Made by a program: the position numbers and the translations under genes. Below, piece after piece: positions 34,826 to 46,200 of a stretch of 64,000 nt of DNA. The notes below the pieces were generated by a model. That model had not been told where the DNA came from. It was given only the letters and a program-made list of their open reading frames with translations, and did no database searches. Position 1 is the first letter of the stretch, and each line of letters starts with the position of its first letter. This DNA comes from Porodaedalea pini (Eukaryota > Basidiomycota > Agaricomycetes > Hymenochaetales > Hymenochaetaceae), in assembly GCA_002794775.1 (NCBI GenBank), contig NBAY01000112.1:1-64000 (forward strand), read 5' to 3'.

Positions 34826-35673
34826 TCGTCTTTTGCTGGCCCATCGCCAGGTCAGCGATGTCGACACTTCATGGCCGGTGGTGTCTTGAGGAGCTCGTCG
34901 TGTTCTGTCCCTTCAGGCAAGCAAAAAAAATGATGAAAAGTAATTATTAGTATATTCAAATAGTTTTTATGATTATTTTTTTTGCTTACCTTGAGTGTGT
35001 GGCCGGTGGGACAGCCGTGCTCGTCGTCGATGGTGAAGACGAAACGACACGAACAACGACGACGCGTTGGTTGTGTTGCCTAATTTGGCCGATCGCCGCG
35101 TCTCAAACAAGCAATCAAAGCATTCCGATTCTTTCGGAAATCTCGAAAGTCTCAGCTGTTGGCCTCAAATAAACTCTACGGACGCGTTTAAAAATACAAA
35201 AAAATATGGAATAGTTTTATTATGTATGCATCTCTATCATAGCCAATAACTACGCGTCCAACGCGTTTTTTTATGGAGTCATAAATACAACAGTAATCTT
35301 GACATGCAGCACCAGGCCTCCAGAAGCATACACAAAAGTACAATATACCCTGAAAGGCCTGACACCTATTCTATCATGAAGTAAGTGATACATTGTGTAT
35401 GTATGCAAGGTTTCAAGCCAATCAGACATGAACTGACTTCATAATAGAGAAGGAGGTGGTTTCATGAGATCTTCTGAATCTGAGTGTTTTGTATATCCTG
35501 TTCCCACTTTCTACTTTGATGGCACATAAAATATTAAGCATATCCAGAATGGATATGTCTATGTTTCTGTAAGTTTACAAGTTTCCAGCCTCAGTGGTTG
35601 GAGCTGGGTGAATTGCAAAACATCGAAAAGCATGGTTTTTAGAAGTTCAGAGAAAGCATATATTCATGTTTTT
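34826..35673. other. Inner AT-rich part of the left arm
   Basis: No gene recognised. At 34,917-34,990 a short imperfect inverted repeat pairs AAGCAAAAAAAATGATGA with a mirror segment ending TTTTTTTTGCTTACC. At about 35,174-35,275 a segment is bounded by ACGCGT motifs. Both look like traces of small nested elements or of fusion points. Confidence 0.4.
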
Positions 35674-35986
35674 GCTTTATTCCAAACCTCAGGAAGCTCT
35701 ATAAAATAAATATTAATACTTTTAATGACTACAATGAATGTAATCAGGTGCTAGATCTCAGAGTTAGAGGAAAGTTCTGAAGGAGGAGAGGAAATACATG
35801 CAAAACTGCTCTGTGTTTCTTGGATTTGTGTCGAGTTTCACAAAACATGAACTGTATCACCTCTCATTTCACTCCCAATTCCGAAATTTTCCCTCACCCA
35901 CAAAACTAAGGACTGGATATCTTTCTTGGAGCATACTTAAATACAAATAACTAACTTTGTTGAGCTTCTCGTACTGTGAACCAACT
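35674..35986. other. Unique spacer at the palindrome centre
   Basis: 313 bases present only once in the window, between the two arms. AT-rich, no open frame, no internal inverted repeat seen. If transcribed it would be the loop of a very long hairpin RNA. Confidence 0.7.
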
Positions 35987-36834
35987 AAAAACATGAATAT
36001 ATGCTTTCTCTGAACTTCTAAAAACCATGCTTTTCGATGTTTTGCAATTCACCCAGCTCCAACCACTGAGGCTGGAAACTTGTAAACTTACAGAAACATA
36101 GACATATCCATTCTGGATATGCTTAATATTTTATGTGCCATCAAAGTAGAAAGTGGGAACAGGATATACAAAACACTCAGATTCAGAAGATCTCATGAAA
36201 CCACCTCCTTCTCTATTATGAAGTCAGTTCATGTCTGATTGGCTTGAAACCTTGCATACATACACAATGTATCACTTACTTCATGATAGAATAGGTGTCA
36301 GGCCTTTCAGGGTATATTGTACTTTTGTGTATGCTTCTGGAGGCCTGGTGCTGCATGTCAAGATTACTGTTGTATTTATGACTCCATAAAAAAACGCGTT
36401 GGACGCGTAGTTATTGGCTATGATAGAGATGCATACATAATAAAACTATTCCATATTTTTTTGTATTTTTAAACGCGTCCGTAGAGTTTATTTGAGGCCA
36501 ACAGCTGAGACTTTCGAGATTTCCGAAAGAATCGGAATGCTTTGATTGCTTGTTTGAGACGCGGCGATCGGCCAAATTAGGCAACACAACCAACGCGTCG
36601 TCGTTGTTCGTGTCGTTTCGTCTTCACCATCGACGACGAGCACGGCTGTCCCACCGGCCACACACTCAAGGTAAGCAAAAAAAATAATCATAAAAACTAT
36701 TTGAATATACTAATAATTACTTTTCATCATTTTTTTTGCTTGCCTGAAGGGACAGAACACGACGAGCTCCTCAAGACACCACCGGCCATGAAGTGTCGAC
36801 ATCGCTGACCTGGCGATGGGCCAGCAAAAGACGA
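35987..36834. other. Inner AT-rich part of the right arm
   Basis: Mirror of 34,826-35,673. I noticed no differences from the left arm in this part. Confidence 0.4.
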
Positions 36835-37927
36835 TCAACATCGAAGGACCTTGATGATCGCGTTGTGCGGGTTAAGCTCAAGCGTCTTCTTCGACGCCAT
36901 GTACGATGACATTGACGAGTCGCGAAGCGCCTGCGCCTTCATGATGCGCTCCATATTTGCGGACCAGCCGAACTGGCCGGTGACGAGCACACATGGTGAG
37001 TCGGTGACGCGGTTCGAGATGACGACCTTCTCGACCTTATCGCCGAGCGCATCCTTGACGACCTTGCAGAGCTCCTCGAACTGCGAGGCCTCACTCTCGC
37101 GCTCCTTCTTCTCCTCTTCGGTCTCCTCGAGCTCCAGACCCTCCTTCGACACGCACACGAGCTTGTGACCGTCGAACTCCTTGAGCTGAGTGACGGCGTA
37201 CTCGTCGATCGGGTCAACAAGCAGGAGTACCTCGAAGCCCTTCTTCTTGAGAGCCTCAAGGAAGGGAGAGTCCTTGACGGCATTGAGCGACTCGCCAGTG
37301 AGGTAGTAGATGGACTTCTGAATCTCAGGCATCCGCGTGATGTAGTCTGCGGTAAGCTGTCAGCAACCAAATAACGGAACAGGGCCGCCGCTTGAACACG
37401 TACCCTTTTTCAGCGAGACCTGCTCCTCGGTCGACTTTGTCGAGTAGAAGCGGAGGAACTCGGCGAGCTTGCTGCGGTTCCGCGCATCCTCGTGGATACC
37501 AAGCTTGAGGTTCTTGCCGAACGCCTCGTAGAACTTCTTGAAGTTGTCCTTGTCCTCCGAGATCTCCTGGATGAGGTCGAGGCACTTCTTCACGATGTTC
37601 TTGCGGATGACCTTGAGAATCTTGTTCTGCTGGAGCGTCTCACGCGAGATGTTGAGCGGGAGATCCTCAGAGTCGACGATACCCTTGACGAAGTTAAGGT
37701 ACTCGGGGATGAGATCCTCGCAGTCGTCCATAATGAAGACGGGGCGGACGTAGAGCTTAATGTTGTTACGCTTCTTCTTGGACTCGAAGAGGTCGAACGG
37801 TGCGCTAAAAGAGACGTCAGAAACAGGTTCATAGCAAGGTCATCAAGGAGACTCACCGCTTCGGAATGTAGAGAATAGCCTTGAATTCGAGCTGACCTTC
37901 TACCGAGAAGTGCTTCATAGCGAGGTG
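36835..37927 (-). pseudogene. HSP90 middle and C-terminal fragment (right arm)
   Basis: Mirror copy of the left-arm fragment with both introns and the same ends. It reads NPHNAII where the left arm reads NPHNTII: at the paired positions 36,861 / 34,799 this arm keeps a CpG that is CpA in the left arm. The frame is intact; the N-terminal ATPase domain and MEEVD tail are absent. Confidence 0.85.
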
Positions 37928-37959
37928 GTCGTTACCGCATTTTCCACGGCAAGAAGATG

Positions 37960-38225
37960 TCCCAGGTGTCCCCAGCGACTTGCTCGGTGATGAGTTCAAT
38001 GGCCACGTCTTCCGCGTCTCTGGCGGAAACGACGAGCAGGACTTCCCGATGAAGCAGGGTGTACTCATTCCTAACTGCTCGCCTTCTCCTTTCTGCTGGT
38101 CACTCTTGCTACCGTCTCTGCCGCACTGGTGAGAAAGTGCAAGCCGGCCCGTGGCTGCATCATCGGTCGCAACGTCGCTGTCCTCTCTCTCGTCATTGTC
38201 AGGCAGGGAGGGACTGGCGACATCT
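37960..38225 (+). pseudogene. Ribosomal protein eS6 fragment (right arm)
   Basis: Mirror of 33,435-33,700 with the same two frameshifts and the same truncated ends. Key pieces: [20 protein letters not shown] and [17 protein letters not shown]. Confidence 0.75.
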
Positions 38226-38522
38226 ACCGAAACCGTCGAGCGGTTCAACTTCCCTCGCCCTGTTCACCTGGGACGCATTCCTCACCTCTTCCTTCTGCCC
38301 CCGCCAATGTTCCACACGCCTCAACATCGACGTCAGCCGTTTTCTCATCTGCCTTTCTCACTGCGCACTTCGGCGAACGCGACGCAACCGTTGTGTCCGA
38401 GAAGGATCTCGTTCCAATCAAAACATTCGTAGCGACCTCTTCTCACGCATCAACTCCACCTGTCCTTTGACGCTCACAGGCGCTCGTCAACGCCCAGAGC
38501 CAGAGAGCCCGCCGCAGCGAAT

Positions 38523-39840
38523 ATGGCCACCGTCCACGCCCCGCGCCATCCCCACCCCCATCCGCATCAGCATTCGATATCATCATCGAGTGCCAGCTCG
38601 AACCACTCGCCCTTCCGGCGCGTTCACCGCGCGACGTACGCCCCGCCTCCACCTGCGAAATCGTCTTCTGCGTCCGCTGCTGCCGCAGCATCTACCTCGA
38701 GTTCTGTAAGCGTCCCCCCTCTTTCCCCCCGATCTCTGATACTTGAGTGATGAGCGGCTGTTGATCGGTGTCTTTTTCTCTATCGCGTTTTTTTTTCCTC
38801 CGACCGCGCCGAAAACGTTCGACAAAAAAACAGTCATCGGCAGTCCCGCGCGCACACCACTCGCACCACCCCGCGCCGGCAGTACCCCCACCGGCAGTCG
38901 CCACTTACTACGGGCACGAAGACACCAGCAAGCTCTGTGCGCGCTTCGTCAGCCATACCTTCAACTGCCCCGAGATCCTTCCTCCGTCGTCCTCCACCTC
39001 TTCCACATCGTCCTCGACCGCAGTCGTCTTGCGTGCCCCCCGCTACCGCAATGGCAGGATCAAGAGGGGCACCAGTGATACCGAATACGCTTGCGCACTT
39101 CGTCGCATACGCGTTGCATCGCACTCGCCTCGCCGTTCACGCACGAGACGTAGCGTCCTGCAGTCGGCGCTCTGCTACATCGGGGCGGTGCGGGGGAAGG
39201 TGACGGGTCGAGCCGGAGTTGGATAAGAGGGAAGGCGAGGTGTCTCTCTCGTCAAAGGCGAATACCTCTTCGGACACGTCCAACCCCTGCGGTCTTCTGA
39301 CAGAGCTGACGTCAATGGACCCCTCCGACAGATCGCGCGTGCCGACAGTCTACCAGATGGACGCTTCGCTTCCATCCACTCAGCAGATGCAGACTCAAAG
39401 GCAGTCTAACGACAAGCGTCGTAAGATCCTTGCAAAACCGCTCACACCGCTGTCACTCTGTCATTGCCGCTTCTTCGCCCGCGGCGCACTTTCGTCGCCG
39501 CACTCACTCTCGTATCGAAATCGTTACAGGATCGATGCTATTCGAATCAAACATGGGCGAATCTCTCCGGTCCCATCACATGTGGTTGGACGCCGCGAAC
39601 GCGCACTGGGCGATGCCCTAGGACCGCGTCTCTGGGTCGGCAAGAGTACTACGCCGCCGCAGGAAGAGCAGTCACGCGGCATGCAACACATGAAAAGCTA
39701 GGGTGCGAGCGCATTTGGATCGTCTCCGGTTTCTGCGGTGCACAACGCGATGCACTTCCCGAGTCCACCCTTGTCAGATGCAGGCGCAAGCCCGGAGTTT
39801 GGTCATGTGAGGACGAAGGCAGGCATGGCAAACAGGGCAC
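38523..39840 (+). pseudogene. PCL/Pho80-type cyclin fragment (right arm)
   Basis: Mirror of the left-arm copy, starting at the ATG at 38,523. It has the same shifted frames through the cyclin box. Differences seen are a Val/Ala change in the alanine-rich leader (paired sites 32,989 / 38,671) and a Thr/Ala change (32,034 / 39,626); both sites are CpG in this arm and TpG or CpA in the left arm. Confidence 0.68.
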
Positions 39841-39914
39841 TTAGATGTGCTGCGACGCTGCCAGATGATGCGGCCGTGCATCTATCCCAGAGCGTCACAT
39901 CGACATCACCATCA

Positions 39915-40998
39915 CCATGCAGAAGAACCAGGTCCAGACTGTGAGGAAGACGCGCTACTTTCGCTCTAGCTGCGTCTCATTGAGCCGGCTTTCAAGTGGG
40001 AAGTGCTGCCTAACCTTATTGCGCACGACCCTTACTTCAGCGGCTGGAACCAGACGATCTTTGGCAATGCCTCTGATTGGAAGGCCATGGACCCTGTCCC
40101 GTATTTCATGGATGGCGCCAGTGGTATCCTTGATGCCTGCCGTCAAGTCAAAGAGTGCATAAGGCCTTTGCGTATGTCTACCGCATGACGAACGATTCAT
40201 TGTGAGTTGACTGTACCTGGCTAGAGCTCCAGGTTTGGCTCATTATATAATTTGCATCCTCATACATGCTGATATGTTATACTTGCAGAATGCTGCTGGC
40301 AATGGCTCGACCTCATGGGATCCCGCTGTTGACAGGTGGAGTCCTGCTCATTTTCTTGACACTGCTGAAATGTCCGCTGCTTTTGGTATTGCTTATAACT
40401 AGCTTTACGACATGTGGGCTGATGACAAGAAGGAGATGATCCGGTCCACTTTGAACCAGTATGGTCTGTCCCTTGGCATTGCTGCTCTGGCGCAGGGCAC
40501 GAATGGCTGGTGGTCAGATGCCGATATTAAGGGTAACTGGAACTGTGTTTGCAATGGCGGTCTCACTTTGGCATCTCTCACCATCCTTGGTGATGACATG
40601 ACTGGAAACATGGTGCAGCTTCTTCCTCTTACTGTTGCAAATGCGAAGGAGAACTGCTTTGCTGTCTCAGATGATGGTTTGTGGGCGGAGACAGCAAACT
40701 AAAAAACTATTGGTACTTCGGAATGACTGGCTAGTCTGAGATGACCTCTTTGCTTGTGTCGGCAACTGGTTCGGAGTTCGGCATGTTCAGTAACAACCCA
40801 AACTTGAACCTCAGTGGTTTTTTGCACATGTACATTCAGGGTGCTACTTTGCTTTTCAACTACAGTGACCATGGCCCCAACAAGTACACTGCTACCATGA
40901 ACTCACTCATTTTCCTGGTGGATCAGTTCAACTCCCCAAGCTATGCTCTGTACCAACATGATCAGTATGATGCTGCTGACCCTTGGAGCATGTTCTAG
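39915..40998 (+). pseudogene. Heparinase II/III-like lyase fragment (right arm)
   Basis: Mirror of 30,662-31,745. The same stops occur at 40,203-40,205 (TGA) and 40,400-40,402 (TAG), with the same frameshift after VKEC. Arm differences include sites 40,022 and 40,686, which are CpG here and CpA in the left arm as read on the plus strand. Confidence 0.65.
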
Positions 40999-41293
40999 TA
41001 TGGTCATTGTAGCTCACCAACATGCAGTGCTCAGTGCACAGCAAACATTACTTTCTTTTGCTTTCACATCAAACAACATTGTCATCTGACCTGCAGTGGC
41101 TTGCAGTGTGTTGATTGGTCTTCAGAGCAAGGCAGCTAAGATTCAGAGCCTAGAATAAAATGATTGAGAAATTCTCCATAGAATATTCAAGACTTCTATT
41201 CTAGACCCATTTGATTTTCATGACATAACAGTTTTTACTTCTCAGAAAAAGAAAAAAAAATCTTAGGCAGGAATTAAAAAAGATAATAAGTAG

Positions 41294-41713
41294 CTAGGCA
41301 CACCCAACTGGGTATTCCCAAATAGTTGGGAGTGCCCAACTGGGCGTACCCAGATGGTTGGGAGTGCCCAACTGGGCATACCCAAATAATTGGGAGTGCC
41401 CAACTGGGCATACCCAGATGGTTGGGAGTGCCCAACTGGGCATACCCAAATAATTAGGGAGTGCCCAACTGGGCATACCCAAATAATTGGGAGTGCCCAA
41501 CTGGGCATACCCAAGATGAATTAGGGAGTGCCCAACTGGGCGTACCCAAATAATTGGGAGTGCCCAACTGGGCATACCCAAGATAAGTTAGGGAGTGCCC
41601 AACTGGGCGTACCCAAATAATTGGGAGTGCCCAACTGGGCATACCCAGATGGTTGGGAGTGCCCAACTGGGTGTGCCCAAATAATTAGGAGAGCCCAACT
41701 GGGCATACCCAAT
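41294..41713. repeat. 32-base minisatellite (right arm)
   Basis: Mirror array of 29,955-30,366 but with several longer linkers (AAGATGAATTAGGGAG-type and AATAATTAGGGAG-type) not present in the left arm. The array is 7 bases longer overall, so the two arrays have evolved separately since duplication. Confidence 0.85.
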
Positions 41714-42824
41714 GTATCTGGGAATACCTAGCTAGACACTCTCAAATGTTTTAGGCACATCCAACTGGACACTTCCAAATCTTTGTATATACCTAAGACA
41801 TCTAGGCTCTCTCAGTCAGGCTCTCCTTTTCATCTCAGTAGTATCTAATCTTATTTCTCTTTGCAGTAATAAATTGATCCTATATAGAAGGCACCTAGAT
41901 AGTGCCAACACTTGAGCCCACAAGACAGACAGGACAAAACAATATTTGTTGCTGTCAGAGAGACTGAGGCAACAAAGGCATCAGAAAAGATTATATAATA
42001 TGAACTATACAGTACCAGTCTGAAAGGAATCTGTTGAGAATTACTCTCAGAATGTGTAAATCTTTGGTATATGTCTGCCAAAGGATCACTTGGCTCAGTG
42101 CAAGTGCATATGAGCTTTGAATGAGTTCATATTAGCTTTGGATGGGTTGGGGAGTGAAGGGAATATGAAAAGAATATAAATAGAATATAATGTGCTATGC
42201 TCTAAATGTCCAGAGGCTACACTGCCACCAAGTTTCAGGCTCAGACTCAGTGCAGTCATGGTATGGCTGTATGGTGGCCTTCTGGAGTTTGTGCATCTTA
42301 GAATATCAGCAGCTCAGTACCTCAGAGTCATGACATGATGTCCAGCCAGTTGATGTTAAGTTAGATGTGGTAAAAATGCTCTGGCAGGCTTACAGAAGCT
42401 GCTCAATTTGAGAATGAATGTAGAGCTCAAGAATCAACCATGAGGTTCTAGCTTGATTGTTATGACCTAAGAGAGAAGAAAAGTCTAGCAATAGAATTGA
42501 GATTTGAACTTTGAAGTAGAATGAAGTCCCAAATTAAATAAATAAAATTTGAGCTTGATTGAGGTCAAGATACATTCAAAACTGAGCTCAAAGCTTAATC
42601 AAACAACTTGCTATTTGCACTTGACAATGGGTAGTCTGCAATAGCAAGCTCAGATGTCAATATAATTGACTTTCATTCTTTATAATGTCTACAAGCTATA
42701 TACAGAACTTAAAATAGCAGATGCACATTCAGCATGTAACCTATATTTATATATGCATCTATGAAGCCATTAGAAGTATACAGCTGAAGAAGAAAATAAA
42801 AAAATAAAAGGGGAGGGAGGGATG
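41714..42824. other. AT-rich non-coding DNA of the right arm
   Basis: Mirror of 28,846-29,954. No gene recognised. Confidence 0.4.
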
Positions 42825-43173
42825 ATTTTCTGGGTGTGCCCAAAAGTCCCCCAGACAGTCAGTGACAGTGACATATCTGGGTACTCCCAGGGCATACCCA
42901 CCTGGGTACACCCAAAAAATTGGGCATGCCCATATGGGCACACCCAGAAAATTGGGCATGCCCACCTAGGAACATTGGGGAGGCCCAGTTGGGAGTGCCC
43001 TAGAAGCTGGGTAGGCCCAATTTTCCCACAGTAATAACAATTGGGTATACCCAGCTCACACCCACTGGGCACACCCAGGAAATTGGGCACGCCCAAACCT
43101 GACCCCTAATAGGCTAATTATCTGTGTGTAAGAATTAGCCTAATAGGTCTACTTTTAGGGGTAGCCTGAAGTG
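42825..43173. repeat. Dodecamer cluster and terminus (right arm)
   Basis: Mirror of 28,494-28,845: the TGGGNNNNCCCA cluster followed by the terminal hairpin and the CCTGAAGTG end. One cluster member differs between arms (GGGCATGCCC here, GGGCATGTCC in the left arm). Confidence 0.7.
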
Positions 43174-43270
43174 CTTGCTGAGCTCGTGGCAAGCGGCGTG
43201 CCAGTGCTGCGCACGCCTCAAGTGACAAGAACGCCCTTGCTGCGTGTCGACAACGCGAACAGCAACCACC

Positions 43271-46200
43271 ATGGCTCTCAGGAGTCACATAACGGGAATA
43301 GTTCTCCTGCTAGGAGCGGCTCTCCTCTGCTTAATCTCTGCTGTTGAGGCACAGAGAGAACCGGAGGTCGCGTATACTACATTCCGCAACTTTCCCGGCC
43401 GGCTCTTTTTTTTCGACGATGCACCGGTACGCGCATGGCACACACTAAAGCATGATTCTCTCTGATGGTCCTGTAGACTGCAATTTACTTTGACTCGACG
43501 GAGGGCGTCGTGTACGTATCGCAGGACGAAGGAAAGACATGGGAGATGGCAGACATCCCAAAAGGCGAAGCAATGCAGGTTATCGAACATCCTTTCGACA
43601 ACCACTTTGTGCGTAGCCCTTACGTTTCTTTCCAAGCTCTACTGACTCCTAGCAGGCTTTCGTTCTGACAAAGAATACGAAGCATTACCGAACGTCAGAC
43701 CGAGGCAAAACGTGGCATTCCTTCGAGATGCCTGTAGCACCATCCTACGTCCCCTTCCCGCTCTCCTTCCACTCGGATCCAAGCAGTTATGGATACATAC
43801 TCTACCAGGGTACCAGATGTGTTAGGTCCACTTTTGGATGGGGCTCTGTCTGCCATGACGAGACGTACTACACCAAAGACGCGTTTTCTTCAGCTCCAGA
43901 GCTTCTGTTATCGGAGTCCTCGCGTTGTCAGTTTGCGCATTCGTCAAAGGATTTCAAACACGATGCACATCATGACCTTATATACTGTGTTGCATTTGAC
44001 ACGACCACCAACACTGGCTCGCACGCGCTCTCATCATCACGCCTCTTTGCGTCCTCGGATTTTTTTAATGAGGACCAACGGACAATCGACTTAGGCATCG
44101 GCAAGAATGCTCGTGGTGTCCTTGCTTTTGCAATCGTCTCCAAGTTTGCCGTGGTGGCGCTGAAGGACCTCGGAGGCACAGGTGACATGCTACTCTATGT
44201 TAGTTTTGACGCGCAGAATTGGGCGCGTGCCCAATTCCCCCACCAGTCAAGCGCACAGCTGCGTGAGAATGCATACACTATCGTTGAGGGAACGACACAC
44301 TCCCTTGGTGTCGATGTTCTGCTGCATGCTCAGGCTACGATTGGCACACTTTTCGTCAGCAACTCCAATGGCACGTTCTTCGTCGAGAGTCTGCGCGATA
44401 CGAATCGGAACGACCTTGGCTTCGTTGACTTCGAAAATATATACGGTGTCGAAGGTGTGGGGCTTGCAAACGTTGTCGGAAATGCTCAGGACGTCGAGGG
44501 CCGCGGTGTACCAAAGCAGCTTCAGAGCCGCATTACTTTCGACGATGGCTCTACCTGGAACCGTCTCACTCCACCTGATCGCGACACTTCTGGCTCAAGC
44601 ATTGGTTGCGACCCCAGAGACGAAGATGCGTGCTCCTTACATCTGCATAGCGTCACAGCCCCACACAATTTCGGACGCATTTTCAGCTCTCCTGCACCGG
44701 GACTCGTGCTCGCGGTCGGCTCTGTCGGGCCATACCTGAAGCCATACGAGGAATGTGATACATTCTTAAGCACAGATGCTGGGCTGAGCTGGACGATGGT
44801 CTCACACGAGGCGCATAAGTACGAGTTCGGTGATCAGGGTAGCGTGATGGTGCTTGTAAACGACGAGGAGGGCGTAAACGAAGTTCGCTACTCGAGTGAT
44901 CTCGGGCGCTCATGGAAGACTCTCACTCTTGAGCACCGCATGCGAGCGCGCGCGCTGACAACTGTGCCAGACTCGACCTCGCAGAAGTTTATGCTCGTAG
45001 GGCAACTTGCGCGCAAGGATCAGACGGGCGATGGCCGCTTTGTCGTTGTCTTCCTCGACTTCGCGCCGACACGTTCCCGCCAGTGCGGCGACAGCGACTT
45101 CCAGAAATGGTATGCACGTGGTGGCAGCGACAACGAGTGTATTATGGGGCACAAGCAGTGGTATCGCCGCCGCCGGCCTGATGTGGACTGCTATGTCGGC
45201 CACAAGTTCGACGACCCAGTCGAGCATGAGGAAAACTGTCCGTGCACGGATGCGGACTACGAGTGCGACTATAATTTCATCCGCAACGGTGACGCATGCG
45301 TACCTGCAGGCCCGGAGCCTATCCCAGCGGGCACCTGCCGCGATCTCTCGGGCACCTACATGGGATCGTCGGGCTATCGCCTCATCCCGGGAAATACGTG
45401 TGATCAGAGTCGCGGAGCCATCAAAGATGCACCTATTGAAAAGGACTGTTCCTTGGCGGAGCCGGAAGAGGGTGAAGTTACTCATCAGACATTCGAGTTT
45501 GCGTCGGAGATCGTACAATACTCTTACTTCAAGGAGTCTACCGTGAGTTTGTCTAACTACATACAGTCACTGAACCTGCTAACGTCAATACAGACTATCC
45601 TTGTGCGTTTGCGTGATGGTACTGTCTGGCAATCCAGCAACGAGGGTTATTCGTGGAACCATCTATTCCCCAACGAGCGCTTTGTCGTCTTCTACCTTCA
45701 CAACTACTCGCACGACCGCGCATATCTCATCACGGCATCACAGACTTTCTACTACACTACCGATGCCGGTCGCAGCTGGAATCGACTAACTGCGCCTCTC
45801 GTGCCCAATACGTTTGGCGCAGTCATCATGCACTTCCACCCAAACTCAGAATATATTATTTGGACAGGCAATGCAGGCTGCGAGGGCAGTTCAGAGCAAT
45901 GCCATGCAGAGGCGCATTATTCTTTGGATAATGGACGCACCTGGCACATGATCGAGTCCTATGTGCGGAATTGCGCGTGGGCACGCGACGCGGAACTGCT
46001 TATCGACAGTACCCAAGTAATCTGCGAATCATACAAAGACAAGAAGGGCAACCAACGGCTGTTCAACGTGAATGTGAACCCGCTGCAGCTAGTCGGCGGA
46101 ACGCAGTTTTTCCAGAAGAAGAAAGTCTTATTTGACCGCGTTGTCGGATTTGCCAAGTTCTCAGAATTTCTTATTGTTGCAGAGGTGAGCAGTCTCTTTC

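Larger units (their letters stand above)
28494..43173. repeat. Giant inverted repeat (14.7 kb palindrome, 313-base spacer)
   Basis: Left arm 28,494-35,673 (7,180 bases) and right arm 35,987-43,173 (7,187 bases) are near-identical reverse complements around a unique spacer, 35,674-35,986. Paired positions sum to 71,660 through the inner part, and to 71,667 beyond the minisatellite arrays, whose lengths differ by 7 bases. The termini read CACTTCAGG...CCTGAAGTG. Contents per arm, from the outside in: terminal hairpin, dodecamer cluster, AT-rich DNA, minisatellite, heparinase-like fragment, cyclin fragment, eS6 fragment, HSP90 fragment, AT-rich DNA. No transposase, reverse transcriptase or Helitron Rep protein is visible. 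It is either a composite non-autonomous transposon duplicated head to head or a chromosomal inverted duplication. The scattered arm differences make a trivial assembly copy less likely, but long-read support is still required. Confidence 0.9.

Noticed and set aside
28494..43173. Helitron as the explanation of the palindrome
   Set aside because: Gene capture and a terminal hairpin fit, but the ends are inverted repeats, there is no CTRR 3' end, and no Rep/helicase is visible. Kept only as an alternative.
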